Positions 9,074 to 16,435 of a stretch of DNA of 58,992 nt are shown piece after piece (the first letter of the stretch is position 1; each line of letters begins with the position of its first letter). The DNA is from Bacteroides_D sp963546395. Lineage in GTDB: Bacteria > Bacteroidota > Bacteroidia > Bacteroidales > CAJPTX01. The translations under genes and the position numbers were made by a program. Under the pieces are notes generated by a model. It saw nothing but the letters and a program-made list of their open reading frames with translations, was not told the DNA's origin and did not search any database. The DNA is taken from the NCBI GenBank assembly GCA_963546395.1, contig CAUUMS010000011.1, forward strand, positions 1 to 58,992, read 5' to 3'.

Positions 9074-10122
9074 GCCAGGGGAGTGTACTGCGGCGCAGGC
9101 TGCACGTCGGGCTGCACTGGCAGGTGTAGGGCCCCCTTGATCAGGGAGTAGGCCGAGAGCGACCCGATGCCCTCCGAGGCGTAGAGCCCCAGTCGCAGCA
9201 CGGGGTCAATGCGCAGGTGCTGAGCCAGCATCGCCATCGCCGGGGTGAGCTCCATCTGGGCCAGTATGGTGTAGTCCACCACGTGGGGATTGAAGGCCGC
9301 CGCGGCTAGCAGGGCGCACAGGCTCGGGAGGTTGTCCACTAGAATGGTGAGCCGCATCGAGGCCGCCTGGAGCATCGCCCCCATGGCCGACACCAGCTCG
9401 AAGCCGCCGTAGTGGCGGAGCATCTCCGGGGTGTTGGTGAAGCGTCCGTTAGCCGCGATGCGCTCGGTGAGCTTGCGTATGGTGCAGTGGCCGGCCGTCC
9501 ATTCTGCCAGCTGCTCGTCGTTAATCGATTGGCTGATGGGGATGCCAGCCAGCTGTTGGGCCCATATGGCTGCGGCAATGCGGGCACCCCGCGACACGAG
9601 TCCCACGGCAACCACGTTGGCCCCCTGCCGCTTGGCTTCGGTGACAATCTGCCGCCCCATCTCCACGCAGCGCACCAGCTGCGGCTGCGTCAGGGCCGGG
9701 CCCTCCATCAGGTTCTGCGTGCCACGCTGCAATGACATGTGGGTCACCAGCAGGGCGGGATCCACGGGCTCGGCGAGCCCCACGTTCACCAGCCGCATCG
9801 AGAATCCATTCTGCCGGCACAGGGCATTCACCAGCTGCTGATTGCGCCCAATGGCAGTCACCGTCTCGGCGCTCAGCGCGCGGCGGGTCGGGTCGCTCTC
9901 GATCACCAGCCCGTGGTCGGCGGCAAAGAGCAGCAGCTGCGGATTCAGCAGCTGCGGGTGATCGGTGCCCTGAATGCTGGCCACCTGCCTGGCTAGGGCT
10001 GTGAGCTGGCCGTAGCGGTTCTCCTCACCGCTGGCGTAATCCTGCTGCTTGAGCCCCCAATGCCGATCGGCCAGGCCGAGGGGGGCAATATCAACTGCAA
10101 AGGGGAGTCGTTCCTGTGCCAT
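9064..10122 (-). CDS. cobT: Nicotinate-nucleotide--dimethylbenzimidazole phosphoribosyltransferase, divergent
   Basis: A 352-residue protein of normal CobT length, which activates the lower ligand base of cobalamin to its riboside phosphate. Homology is visible in FAADHGLV (67-74), LRHYGGFELVSAMGAMLQAA and the C-terminal LYASEGIG. Glu317, equivalent to the general base of the Salmonella enzyme, is present. The loop that normally reads GE(L/M)G with NTT is here GLVSRGARI at 174-182, so one substrate-binding acidic residue appears lost. ATG 10122 is chosen because it lies about 28 nt after a good promoter and gives the usual length; the open frame runs to 10302 through that promoter. It overlaps cobC downstream. 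Confidence 0.85.
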   Translation of the reverse strand: MAQERLPFAVDIAPLGLADRHWGLKQQDYASGEENRYGQLTALARQVASIQGTDHPQLLNPQLLLFAADHGLVIESDPTRRALSAETVTAIGRNQQLVNALCRQNGFSMRLVNVGLAEPVDPALLVTHMSLQRGTQNLMEGPALTQPQLVRCVEMGRQIVTEAKRQGANVVAVGLVSRGARIAAAIWAQQLAGIPISQSINDEQLAEWTAGHCTIRKLTERIAANGRFTNTPEMLRHYGGFELVSAMGAMLQAASMRLTILVDNLPSLCALLAAAAFNPHVVDYTILAQMELTPAMAMLAQHLRIDPVLRLGLYASEGIGSLSAYSLIKGALHLPVQPDVQPAPQYTPLACL

Positions 10123-10156
10123 GATCGCAGCGTTTGAGTGTACTACACCGGAGCGG

Positions 10157-10164
10157 CAAATGTA
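10157..10164 (-). promoter_or_regulatory. Promoter -7 box for cobT-cobC
   Basis: The minus strand reads TACATTTG, matching the Bacteroidota TAnnTTTG box. Transcription would begin near 10150, about 28 nt before the cobT ATG. No clear -33 TTG at the ideal distance. Confidence 0.55.
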
Positions 10165-10374
10165 GTGTATATTTACGCAAGATGACGGATTCGGGTTGCG
10201 AATCAGTCGTTCTAGGTGACGAATTGTGCGCTGCATCCCCTGCATGTCGTGAGGACTCACTCCTCTGCGTTGGCGTATGCGGGCCCAATGGAAAGGGGGC
10301 AATCCCGCACAACGGAGATGGCCCCCAGGGCTGCGCTGGCCGCGGAATGGCCGGTGCTACAGCACGCCACCGCC

Positions 10375-10439
10375 GCACCAACAAGGCACCAAAACCGTAC
10401 TTTCTCCTACAAAATACGGACTTGATACGGTGTTGGTAC
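10375..10439. repeat. Dispersed palindromic repeat, copy A
   Basis: Imperfect inverted repeat of about 65 bp: left arm GCACCAACAAGGCACCAA, right arm TTGATACGGTGTTGGTAC, whose reverse complement is GTACCAACACCGTATCAA. Related copies lie at 20474-20537 and 42330-42405. It sits between cobT and the terB-like gene, with no ORF. The rest of 10165-10537 shows nothing I can name. Confidence 0.75.
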
Positions 10440-10537
10440 GGCGATGCTACGGCTGATCTTGCCGCTTGCCCGCCCTGCCCATGCGCCCCGTGCATGCGCG
10501 CACGCCGGGGTGGGAGGGTGGCTGGGGTTGGCAGTGC

Positions 10538-10972
10538 CTACTTCAACATCTTGATGAGCCGCTCCACCACCCGGTCGAGATCCTCATCGCGCTGGATGGC
10601 CTTGATCGTCTCCTCTACCATCACGCGGATGATGTCGGGATTGAATTCAAGCCTTTCGGCCATCAGGCAGCATCCGTCCACCTCGTTCTCGTGGATCTCG
10701 CCATCGGCCATCATCACCAGCACCATGTCGTAGAGCAGCACCACCCGCTCTTGCGTCGTCTTGGGCACCCTGAACTTGATGTTCTCGGGCTTATCGATGA
10801 TCTCATCGAACTCGTTCTTGCTGAGCCCAATGCGTGCGGCCACGTTGCAGATGACATCTACCTCGCTCTCGTCAAGCTCCCCGTCGGCGCAGGCCAGGGC
10901 TAGGAGGTTCATGATGTGACTCTGGCGGTTCGCCTTCTCGTTGTTCCCGAACAGTGATGACAGGAATCCCAT
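10538..10972 (-). CDS. TerB-like (TerB/DjlA-N fold) acidic helical protein
   Basis: A 144-residue soluble protein. Two repeats carry the TerB signature: ACADGELDESE (27-37) and MMADGEIHENE (about 88-98), acidic residues that could bind metal. The N-terminal MGFLSSLFGNNEK is short and amphipathic, with no signal peptide. TerB-fold proteins are linked to tellurite resistance and membrane stress, but many stand-alone copies have no known role. There are no other ter genes here, so I would not infer tellurite resistance. It has its own promoter box at 11046 and is followed by a 415-bp gap before cobT. Confidence 0.75.
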   Translation of the reverse strand: MGFLSSLFGNNEKANRQSHIMNLLALACADGELDESEVDVICNVAARIGLSKNEFDEIIDKPENIKFRVPKTTQERVVLLYDMVLVMMADGEIHENEVDGCCLMAERLEFNPDIIRVMVEETIKAIQRDEDLDRVVERLIKMLK

Positions 10973-11045
10973 GCGCGTGTTGTTTTTTTAGGTTGACAAT
11001 GTGGAGCTTTGGGGCCCTGTCCTGTCGGACAGGCGGAACCCAATG

Positions 11046-11053
11046 CAAATGTA
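11046..11053 (-). promoter_or_regulatory. Promoter -7 box for the terB-like gene
   Basis: Minus strand TACATTTG. Between it and the ATG at 10972 the leader contains the palindrome CCTGTCGGACAGG (11021-11033), a possible operator or small hairpin. Confidence 0.45.
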
Positions 11054-11157
11054 ACGAATCTATCATTCCCGTCGCTTGGGCGATGGGCACCGTGCGCTGG
11101 CGAACGGGCTATGGCTGTGCCGCATACGCACCGGGGGGGCTCGGGGAACGTATCCCC

Positions 11158-11188
11158 TTGGGGGATCGCGGGGAATGCTATACCTTCG
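11158..11188 (+). promoter_or_regulatory. Promoter for arcC
   Basis: TTG at 11158-11160, a 20-nt spacer, then TACCTTCG at 11181-11188, a one-base variant of the TAnnTTTG box. Transcription would start near 11195, roughly 28 nt before the arcC ATG. Confidence 0.5.
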
Positions 11189-11222
11189 CGCTTTCTCTAA
11201 TTTAAGCACTATCATTGCAACT

Positions 11223-12170
11223 ATGGCGAGAACGGCTGTGATTGCGCTGGGTGGCAACGCGCTGCTGCGTGGCGATCAGCGAGGTACTATCGACGAGCAG
11301 ACGGCGAATACGTTTGACACCGTCGAGTCTATCATCCCGCTTATCCGCGAAGGTTACAATCTGGTAATCGGGCACGGCAACGGGCCGCAGGTGGGCAACA
11401 TCCTCATGCAGCATGCGGCGGGCCAGGAGAACTACAGCATCCCCGAGATGCCGCTCGATGTGTGCGTGGCCGAGTCGCAGGGAAGCATCGGGTACATGAT
11501 TGCGCGGGCTTTGCGCAACGTGATGGCCCGTCATGGCATCCAGCGCGAGGTGGCTTGCCTGGTGACCCCCGTGGTGGTGGATCGGGCCGACCCGGCCTTC
11601 GCCAATCCCACCAAGCGCGTGGGGCGCGTGTACACCCGCGAGCAGGCTGATGCCCTCACGGCGGAGAAGGGCTGGGAGTTCCGCGAAGAGGTGCGGGCCA
11701 CGGGGAGCGGATGGCGCCGCGTGGTGCCATCGCCTCGCCCGGTGGAGGTGCCCAACGCATCGCTGGTGAAGACGCTGGCCGAGCAGGGGGTTATTGTCAT
11801 TGCGGTAGGGGGCGGTGGTGTCCCAGTGGCCCGCGGCCCGCAGGGGGCCCTGGAGCCCATTGAGGCGGTCATCGATAAGGATTCGGCCTCGTCGCTCCTG
11901 GCCACGTCGATTGGGGCCGAGGAGTTCTACATCCTCACCGATGTACCCTACGTGTACATCAACTTCCGCCAGCCCAACGAGCAGAAGCTCGAGACGGTGA
12001 GCGCCGCGCAGGTGGAGACCTACCTGGCGCAGGGCATGTTTGGCGAGGGGAACATGGCCCCCAAGATCCGGGCTTGCACCGACTTCCTGTCGCGGGGCGG
12101 GGCAGTGAGCATCATCACCGAGGCTACCAAGCTGGCCGATAAGACTATCGGCACCCGCATCACCCGCTAG
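11223..12170 (+). CDS. arcC: Carbamate kinase
   Basis: A 315-residue amino-acid-kinase-family enzyme of usual length. It makes ATP from carbamoyl phosphate and ADP, releasing ammonia and carbon dioxide. Recognisable blocks: ALGGNALL near the N-terminus (phosphate loop), GHGNGPQVGN, AVGGGGVPV and MAPKIRA near the C-terminus. I use ATG 11223, which follows the promoter; the open frame begins at 11076 but that leader would contain the promoter itself. With the ornithine carbamoyltransferase 40 bp downstream it forms the lower half of the arginine deiminase route: citrulline to ornithine and carbamoyl phosphate, then ATP. No arginine deiminase gene is in the window. Confidence 0.93.
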   Translation: MARTAVIALGGNALLRGDQRGTIDEQTANTFDTVESIIPLIREGYNLVIGHGNGPQVGNILMQHAAGQENYSIPEMPLDVCVAESQGSIGYMIARALRNVMARHGIQREVACLVTPVVVDRADPAFANPTKRVGRVYTREQADALTAEKGWEFREEVRATGSGWRRVVPSPRPVEVPNASLVKTLAEQGVIVIAVGGGGVPVARGPQGALEPIEAVIDKDSASSLLATSIGAEEFYILTDVPYVYINFRQPNEQKLETVSAAQVETYLAQGMFGEGNMAPKIRACTDFLSRGGAVSIITEATKLADKTIGTRITR

Positions 12171-12210
12171 CGTAGTAACGTTTTGTCACAATTAAATACA
12201 CAGTTGTACC

Positions 12211-13212
12211 ATGGCTTTTAACCTGAGAAACCGACACTTCCTGAAGCTGTACGATTTCACGCCGGCTGAGATTGAATACCTGCTCCGCCTGGCGGCCGAC
12301 CTGAAGGCTGCCAAGTACGCGGGCACCGAGCAGCAGACGCTGCGGGGCAAGAACATCGTCCTCCTGTTCGAGAAGGATTCGACGCGTACGCGCTGCTCGT
12401 TCGAGACGGCGGCTCACGACCAGGGGGCTGGCGTGACCTACCTGGGCCCCTCGGGCTCGCAGATGGGCAAGAAGGAGTCCATGAAGGACACGGCGCGCGT
12501 GCTCGGCCGCATCTACGACGGCATCGAGTACCGCGGCTTTGAGCAGTTCAAGGTGGAGACGCTGGCCCAGTATGCGGGGGTTCCCGTGTGGAATGGCCTC
12601 ACGAATGAGTGGCACCCCACGCAGATCCTGGCCGACTTCCTCACCATGATGGAGCATAGCGATAAGCCGCTGCGCAACACCACGTTCTGCTACCTGGGCG
12701 ATGCCCGCTACAACATGGGCAACTCGCTGATGATGGGCGCGGCCAAGATGGGGATGGACTACCGCGCCGCGGCGCCTAAGGCCTACTGGCCTGACCAGGC
12801 GATCCTGAAGATGGCGCAGGAGGTGGCCCGCACGACGGGTGCCAAGATCACCATCACCGACAACGTGGCCGAAGCGGTGAAGGGCTGCGACTTCCTGTAC
12901 ACCGACGTGTGGGTATCGATGGGCGAGCCCGACTCGGCCTGGGCTGAGCGCATCAAGGAGATGATGCCTTACCAGGTGAACGCGCGGGCCATGGAGCTGA
13001 CGGGTAACCCCAACTGCAAGTTCCTGCACTGCCTACCGGCCTTCCACAACCGCGAGACCACCGTGGGTGAGGATATCTTCCAGAAGTTCGGTGTGGATGC
13101 TATGGAGGTGACTGAGGAGGTATTCGAGTCGCCTGCCTCCATCGTATTCGATGAGGCTGAGAACCGCCTGCACACCATCAAGGCTGTGATGGTGGCCACG
13201 CTGGGTGCCTAG
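12211..13212 (+). CDS. Ornithine carbamoyltransferase (probably catabolic)
   Basis: A 333-residue cytosolic transcarbamylase. STRTR at 57-61 binds carbamoyl phosphate, HPTQ at 135-138 and the FLHCLPAFH block near the C-terminus complete the active site. It interconverts ornithine plus carbamoyl phosphate with citrulline. The chain length and its position right after carbamate kinase argue for the catabolic role (ArcB type) rather than arginine synthesis, but sequence alone cannot settle direction. It is followed by a strong terminator, so arcC and this gene form a two-gene unit. Confidence 0.92.
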   Translation: MAFNLRNRHFLKLYDFTPAEIEYLLRLAADLKAAKYAGTEQQTLRGKNIVLLFEKDSTRTRCSFETAAHDQGAGVTYLGPSGSQMGKKESMKDTARVLGRIYDGIEYRGFEQFKVETLAQYAGVPVWNGLTNEWHPTQILADFLTMMEHSDKPLRNTTFCYLGDARYNMGNSLMMGAAKMGMDYRAAAPKAYWPDQAILKMAQEVARTTGAKITITDNVAEAVKGCDFLYTDVWVSMGEPDSAWAERIKEMMPYQVNARAMELTGNPNCKFLHCLPAFHNRETTVGEDIFQKFGVDAMEVTEEVFESPASIVFDEAENRLHTIKAVMVATLGA

Positions 13213-13244
13213 GCACTAGGGGCTTAACTACCCGAACCAATCAC

Positions 13245-13281
13245 GACGCAGGTCTACCTCGGTGGGCCTGCGTCTTTTTTT
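13245..13281 (+). terminator. Rho-independent terminator after the carbamoyltransferase gene
   Basis: Stem GACGCAGG / CCTGCGTC with a 14-nt loop, then seven T. From here to 13613 I see no gene or clear signal. Confidence 0.85.
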
Positions 13282-13613
13282 GGCCCTCGTGCCGGGGGCG
13301 ACGCCTCTGCGCCTGGCCAGTGGCCCCATGCCCACGTGGTGGGTGCATTGGTCAAAACGATTACCTCGCCTGGCGATGCAGACCGTGGTTATGTCCTTAG
13401 GATTGTCTAACATTGCATGGGTTTTGGGGCGATGTGCTCATCGGGAGGCGCGGTGCTCAGAGCCCGGGTGCGCTGACGGTTGGGGCAATGATCCGGCATG
13501 CGTGCATCGGGCCTGCGGCGTGTGGTTCCCCCGAGTGCAGGCTGGGCCCATGCGGTTACGCCGAGGGCTGCAGTCCGTCGCTCGCCCACTGTGCACAATG
13601 TCGTCTTGCCACC

Positions 13614-15476
13614 ATGTTTAAAAAGCAGCATGCGCCCCGGGTTATAGTCTTCGTCGTGGACCTGATGGTCTGCGCCCTGTCCGTGTTCGTGGCCTACGCG
13701 CTGCGGTTCGACTTCCAGTTCCTCGACACCCACTACAGCCAGTCCATCCCCTGGGTGCTATTGCTCGTGCTCGCGGTGCGCACGGTGTCCTTCCTCGTGT
13801 TCCGCACCTATGCGGGCATTGTCCGTTACACGACGGCGCGTGATGCCGAGCGCATCCTCTACGCTACCACTCTAGGCTCATTCGTGATCTACGTGCTGGC
13901 GGCTTGGCTACAGCGGTTCAGCGTGCTAGAGTTACCCCGCAGCATCATCCTGATCGACTACATCATGACGAACTTCGCCATGATAGGCTCCCGTGTGCTG
14001 CTGAAGTCGTTCTACGGATTCATCTCGTCGGATGCCAAGCGCACGGCAGTGGCCATTCTGGGTAGCGAGCAGGAGGCCCTGCCCGTGAAGCGGGCCCTCG
14101 ACCGCGACTCGGGGGCCGATGTGCAGATTGTGGCCATCCTCGAGCCCTCGCAGTGCAGGCGGGGAACGACGATGGAGGATATTCCCGTCTTCCCCGTGGC
14201 TGAGTTGGAGTCGGTGTTGCGCCGGGGTGGTGTGGAGAAGCTCATTCTCACCAATGACATCGAGGATGAGCAGCTGCGTGACTGGGTGATAGACCAGTGC
14301 ATCCGCCAGCGTGTGGCTATCCTTTCGGCTCCAAACGTCCGGAAGTGGATCATGGGGGACATCTCCTTCCAGCGGGTGAAGCGGTTCGACATTAACGACC
14401 TGCTCACTCGCCCACCGATAGTGCTCTCCACCGAGGCGATAGAGGCTAATCTCACCGATCGTATCGTCCTGGTGACGGGGGCTGCCGGGAGCATCGGCAG
14501 TGAGATTGTGCGCCAGGTCACCCATTTCAACCCCAAGCTCATCATCCTGTTCGACCAGGCTGAGACGCCGCTCTACGATTTGGATCTAGAGCTGCGCGAG
14601 GGGATGGGGTTCACAGATTTCCACCTCGTGATAGGTAGCATCACCGACCCCCACCGGTTGCGGGAGGTGTTCCGGGAGTATTCGCCCGACGTGGTCTTCC
14701 ACGCTGCCGCCTACAAGCACGTCCCCATGATGGAGGAGAATCCCTACGAGGCCATTGCTAACAACGTTTGCGGTACGAAGTACCTGACGGATCTCTCGGT
14801 GGAGTACGCCGTGAAACGGTTCGTGATGGTGAGTACCGATAAGGCGGTAAACCCCACTAACGTGATGGGGGCCAGCAAGCGCATTTGCGAGATGTATGTG
14901 CAGGCGCATGCGGCCAATGCCTCTACGCGCTTTGTCACCACACGGTTTGGCAATGTGCTAGGCTCGAATGGCTCTGTGGTGCAGCGGTTCCGTCGGCAGA
15001 TAGAGGCCGGTGGCCCAGTGACCATCACGCACCCCGAGATTCGCCGTTATTTCATGACAATCCCTGAGGCTTGCCAGCTCGTCCTGGAGGCTGGGGCTAT
15101 GGGCCAAGGGGGAGAGATCTTTGTCTTTGACATGGGTCGTGCTGAACGTATTCTTGACCTGGCGCGTAAGATGATTATGCTGTCGGGCTATATGCCCGAT
15201 CAGGACATCCGCATCGTGTATGTGGGGCTGCGCCCTGGGGAGAAGCTGTACGAGGAGCTCTTGGCTAACGAGGAGAACACGATTCCCACCCATCATCCTA
15301 AAATCCTACGGGCCAAGGTGCGCGAGTGCGACCCCGTGGAGGTTCGCAATGCCATCAATGAACTGATAGCCATGCTCCCCACGGCCGATGATTTTGCCAT
15401 CGTGGCACGCATGAAGGCCCTTGTGCCGGAGTTCGTGAGCCGTAACTCCCGATTCCAAGCTCTAGATCATGCCTAG
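13614..15476 (+). CDS. WbpM/CapD/FlaA1-type nucleotide-sugar dehydratase-epimerase, membrane-bound
   Basis: A 620-residue protein. Four membrane segments occupy about residues 9-32, 46-70, 82-99 and 110-130. A first Rossmann-like domain follows (about 140-260), then the catalytic SDR domain with GAAGSIGSE at 289-297 and STDKAVNPTNVMGASKR at 407-423. The family converts UDP-GlcNAc-type sugars to 4-keto-6-deoxy forms at the inner membrane for capsule, O-antigen or surface glycans. ATG 13614 starts exactly before the first membrane segment; the longer frame from 13413 is not protein-like. In this group of bacteria it probably serves LPS or surface polysaccharide synthesis. Its end overlaps the thioesterase start by 8 bp. 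Confidence 0.88.
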   Translation: MFKKQHAPRVIVFVVDLMVCALSVFVAYALRFDFQFLDTHYSQSIPWVLLLVLAVRTVSFLVFRTYAGIVRYTTARDAERILYATTLGSFVIYVLAAWLQRFSVLELPRSIILIDYIMTNFAMIGSRVLLKSFYGFISSDAKRTAVAILGSEQEALPVKRALDRDSGADVQIVAILEPSQCRRGTTMEDIPVFPVAELESVLRRGGVEKLILTNDIEDEQLRDWVIDQCIRQRVAILSAPNVRKWIMGDISFQRVKRFDINDLLTRPPIVLSTEAIEANLTDRIVLVTGAAGSIGSEIVRQVTHFNPKLIILFDQAETPLYDLDLELREGMGFTDFHLVIGSITDPHRLREVFREYSPDVVFHAAAYKHVPMMEENPYEAIANNVCGTKYLTDLSVEYAVKRFVMVSTDKAVNPTNVMGASKRICEMYVQAHAANASTRFVTTRFGNVLGSNGSVVQRFRRQIEAGGPVTITHPEIRRYFMTIPEACQLVLEAGAMGQGGEIFVFDMGRAERILDLARKMIMLSGYMPDQDIRIVYVGLRPGEKLYEELLANEENTIPTHHPKILRAKVRECDPVEVRNAINELIAMLPTADDFAIVARMKALVPEFVSRNSRFQALDHA

Positions 15477-15927
15477 CCAGCTAGAGGCCCTGGAGCAACT
15501 GGGCTATTTACGTGCCTTTCGTCATCGCATCCCCTTGCAGGTGCGCTTTAGCGACGTGGATCGCCTCGGCCACGTTAACAACTCGGTGTACCAGCAGTTC
15601 TACGACCTGGGGCGCTTGCACTACTTCCAGAGCGTCTTGGAGGGCCCGATGGAGTGGGAGGGTGATGTGGTGGTGCTAGCACACCTAGAGGTTGATTATT
15701 TGCACCCCGTCACCCTGGAGCACCAGCTGCATGTGGGCACACGCACGCTCTCCGTGGGGACGCGCAGCTTTCGCATGGAGCAGGTCATATTCGACACGGA
15801 GGCGCAGCGCATCTACTCTCGTGCCATCTCCGTGATGGTGGGCTTCAACGGACAGCGGCAGCAGTCAGCCGATCTTCGCCCCGAGTGGCTAAAGGCCATG
15901 CAGGCCTACGATGCGATGCTGGGATAG
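15469..15927 (+). CDS. Acyl-CoA thioesterase, 4HBT/YbgC hotdog family
   Basis: A 152-residue single hotdog-domain protein. The N-terminal block VRFSDVDRLGHVNNSVYQQF contains the catalytic aspartate and the DxxGHVNN pattern of 4-hydroxybenzoyl-CoA-type thioesterases. The substrate cannot be told from sequence. It overlaps the upstream dehydratase gene by 8 bp and is likely translated with it, though no functional link is evident. Confidence 0.82.
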   Translation: MPSQLEALEQLGYLRAFRHRIPLQVRFSDVDRLGHVNNSVYQQFYDLGRLHYFQSVLEGPMEWEGDVVVLAHLEVDYLHPVTLEHQLHVGTRTLSVGTRSFRMEQVIFDTEAQRIYSRAISVMVGFNGQRQQSADLRPEWLKAMQAYDAMLG

Positions 15928-15952
15928 CCAGCAGGGAGGGCTGGTGGGCCGC

Positions 15953-15975
15953 AACGGGATCCCCGTTGCGGATTA
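15953..15975. terminator. Perfect 10-bp hairpin between the thioesterase gene and rpsO
   Basis: CCGCAACGGG and CCCGTTGCGG are separated by 3 nt. There is no T-run, so it may be a weak terminator or a structure at the rpsO promoter, which starts 7 nt further on. Confidence 0.45.
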
Positions 15976-15981
15976 ATTGCT

Positions 15982-15989
15982 TACCTTTG
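15982..15989 (+). promoter_or_regulatory. Promoter -7 box for rpsO
   Basis: TACCTTTG. Transcription would start near 15996, giving a leader of about 50 nt before the rpsO ATG. Confidence 0.6.
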
Positions 15990-16047
15990 CCGCCGTCTAT
16001 ATACCATCAGTTTTAGTAATCCCTGCGCGCAGGGTAAAACGGCTTCT

Positions 16048-16320
16048 ATGAACTACTTGACTTCTGAGCAGAAACAGGAGATTTTTGGTCAGTACGGGAA
16101 GTCTAATAGCGATACCGGTTCCCCCGAGAGCCAGATAGCGCTATTTTCCCACCGTATTAACCATCTCACCGGCCACTTGCAGCGGCATAAGAAGGACTAC
16201 GCTACGCAGCGTGCCCTCCTCAAACTCGTCGGTAAGCGACGCCGGCTGCTGAGCTATCTCAAGGATCGGGATATCGAGCGGTATCGCAACATTGTCAAAG
16301 CGCTCGGTCTAAGACGGTAA
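16048..16320 (+). CDS. rpsO: 30S ribosomal protein S15
   Basis: A 90-residue protein with the full S15 pattern: GSPESQIALFSHRINHLTGH and a conserved basic end (LVGKRRRLLSYL). It binds 16S rRNA in the platform of the small subunit. Own promoter upstream and strong terminator downstream, followed by pnp in the order common to many bacteria. Confidence 0.97.
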   Translation: MNYLTSEQKQEIFGQYGKSNSDTGSPESQIALFSHRINHLTGHLQRHKKDYATQRALLKLVGKRRRLLSYLKDRDIERYRNIVKALGLRR

Positions 16321-16327
16321 GTTTCTG

Positions 16328-16358
16328 GTTGGCCTGCCGCGAGGCAGGCCAACTTTTT
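16328..16358 (+). terminator. Terminator or attenuator after rpsO
   Basis: Perfect stem GTTGGCCTGCC / GGCAGGCCAAC around GCGA, followed by TTTTT. Lies between rpsO and pnp, so it should limit read-through into pnp. Confidence 0.88.
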
Positions 16359-16435
16359 ATTGGATCATCCGGGGAGCATGCAGTGTGCCTCTCCGGATTG
16401 AGCGGTTGTTTAGCGGTAGAAAACAGTAGGATACT

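Noticed and set aside
10134..10733. A 199-codon plus-strand open frame over the cobT promoter, repeat A and the terB-like gene
   Set aside because: It runs through a promoter, a palindromic repeat and antisense to a clear gene; no coding character.
12160..13029. A 289-codon minus-strand open frame across the carbamoyltransferase gene
   Set aside because: Shadow of a clear enzyme gene; no motif, and its composition is that of a reverse-strand artefact.
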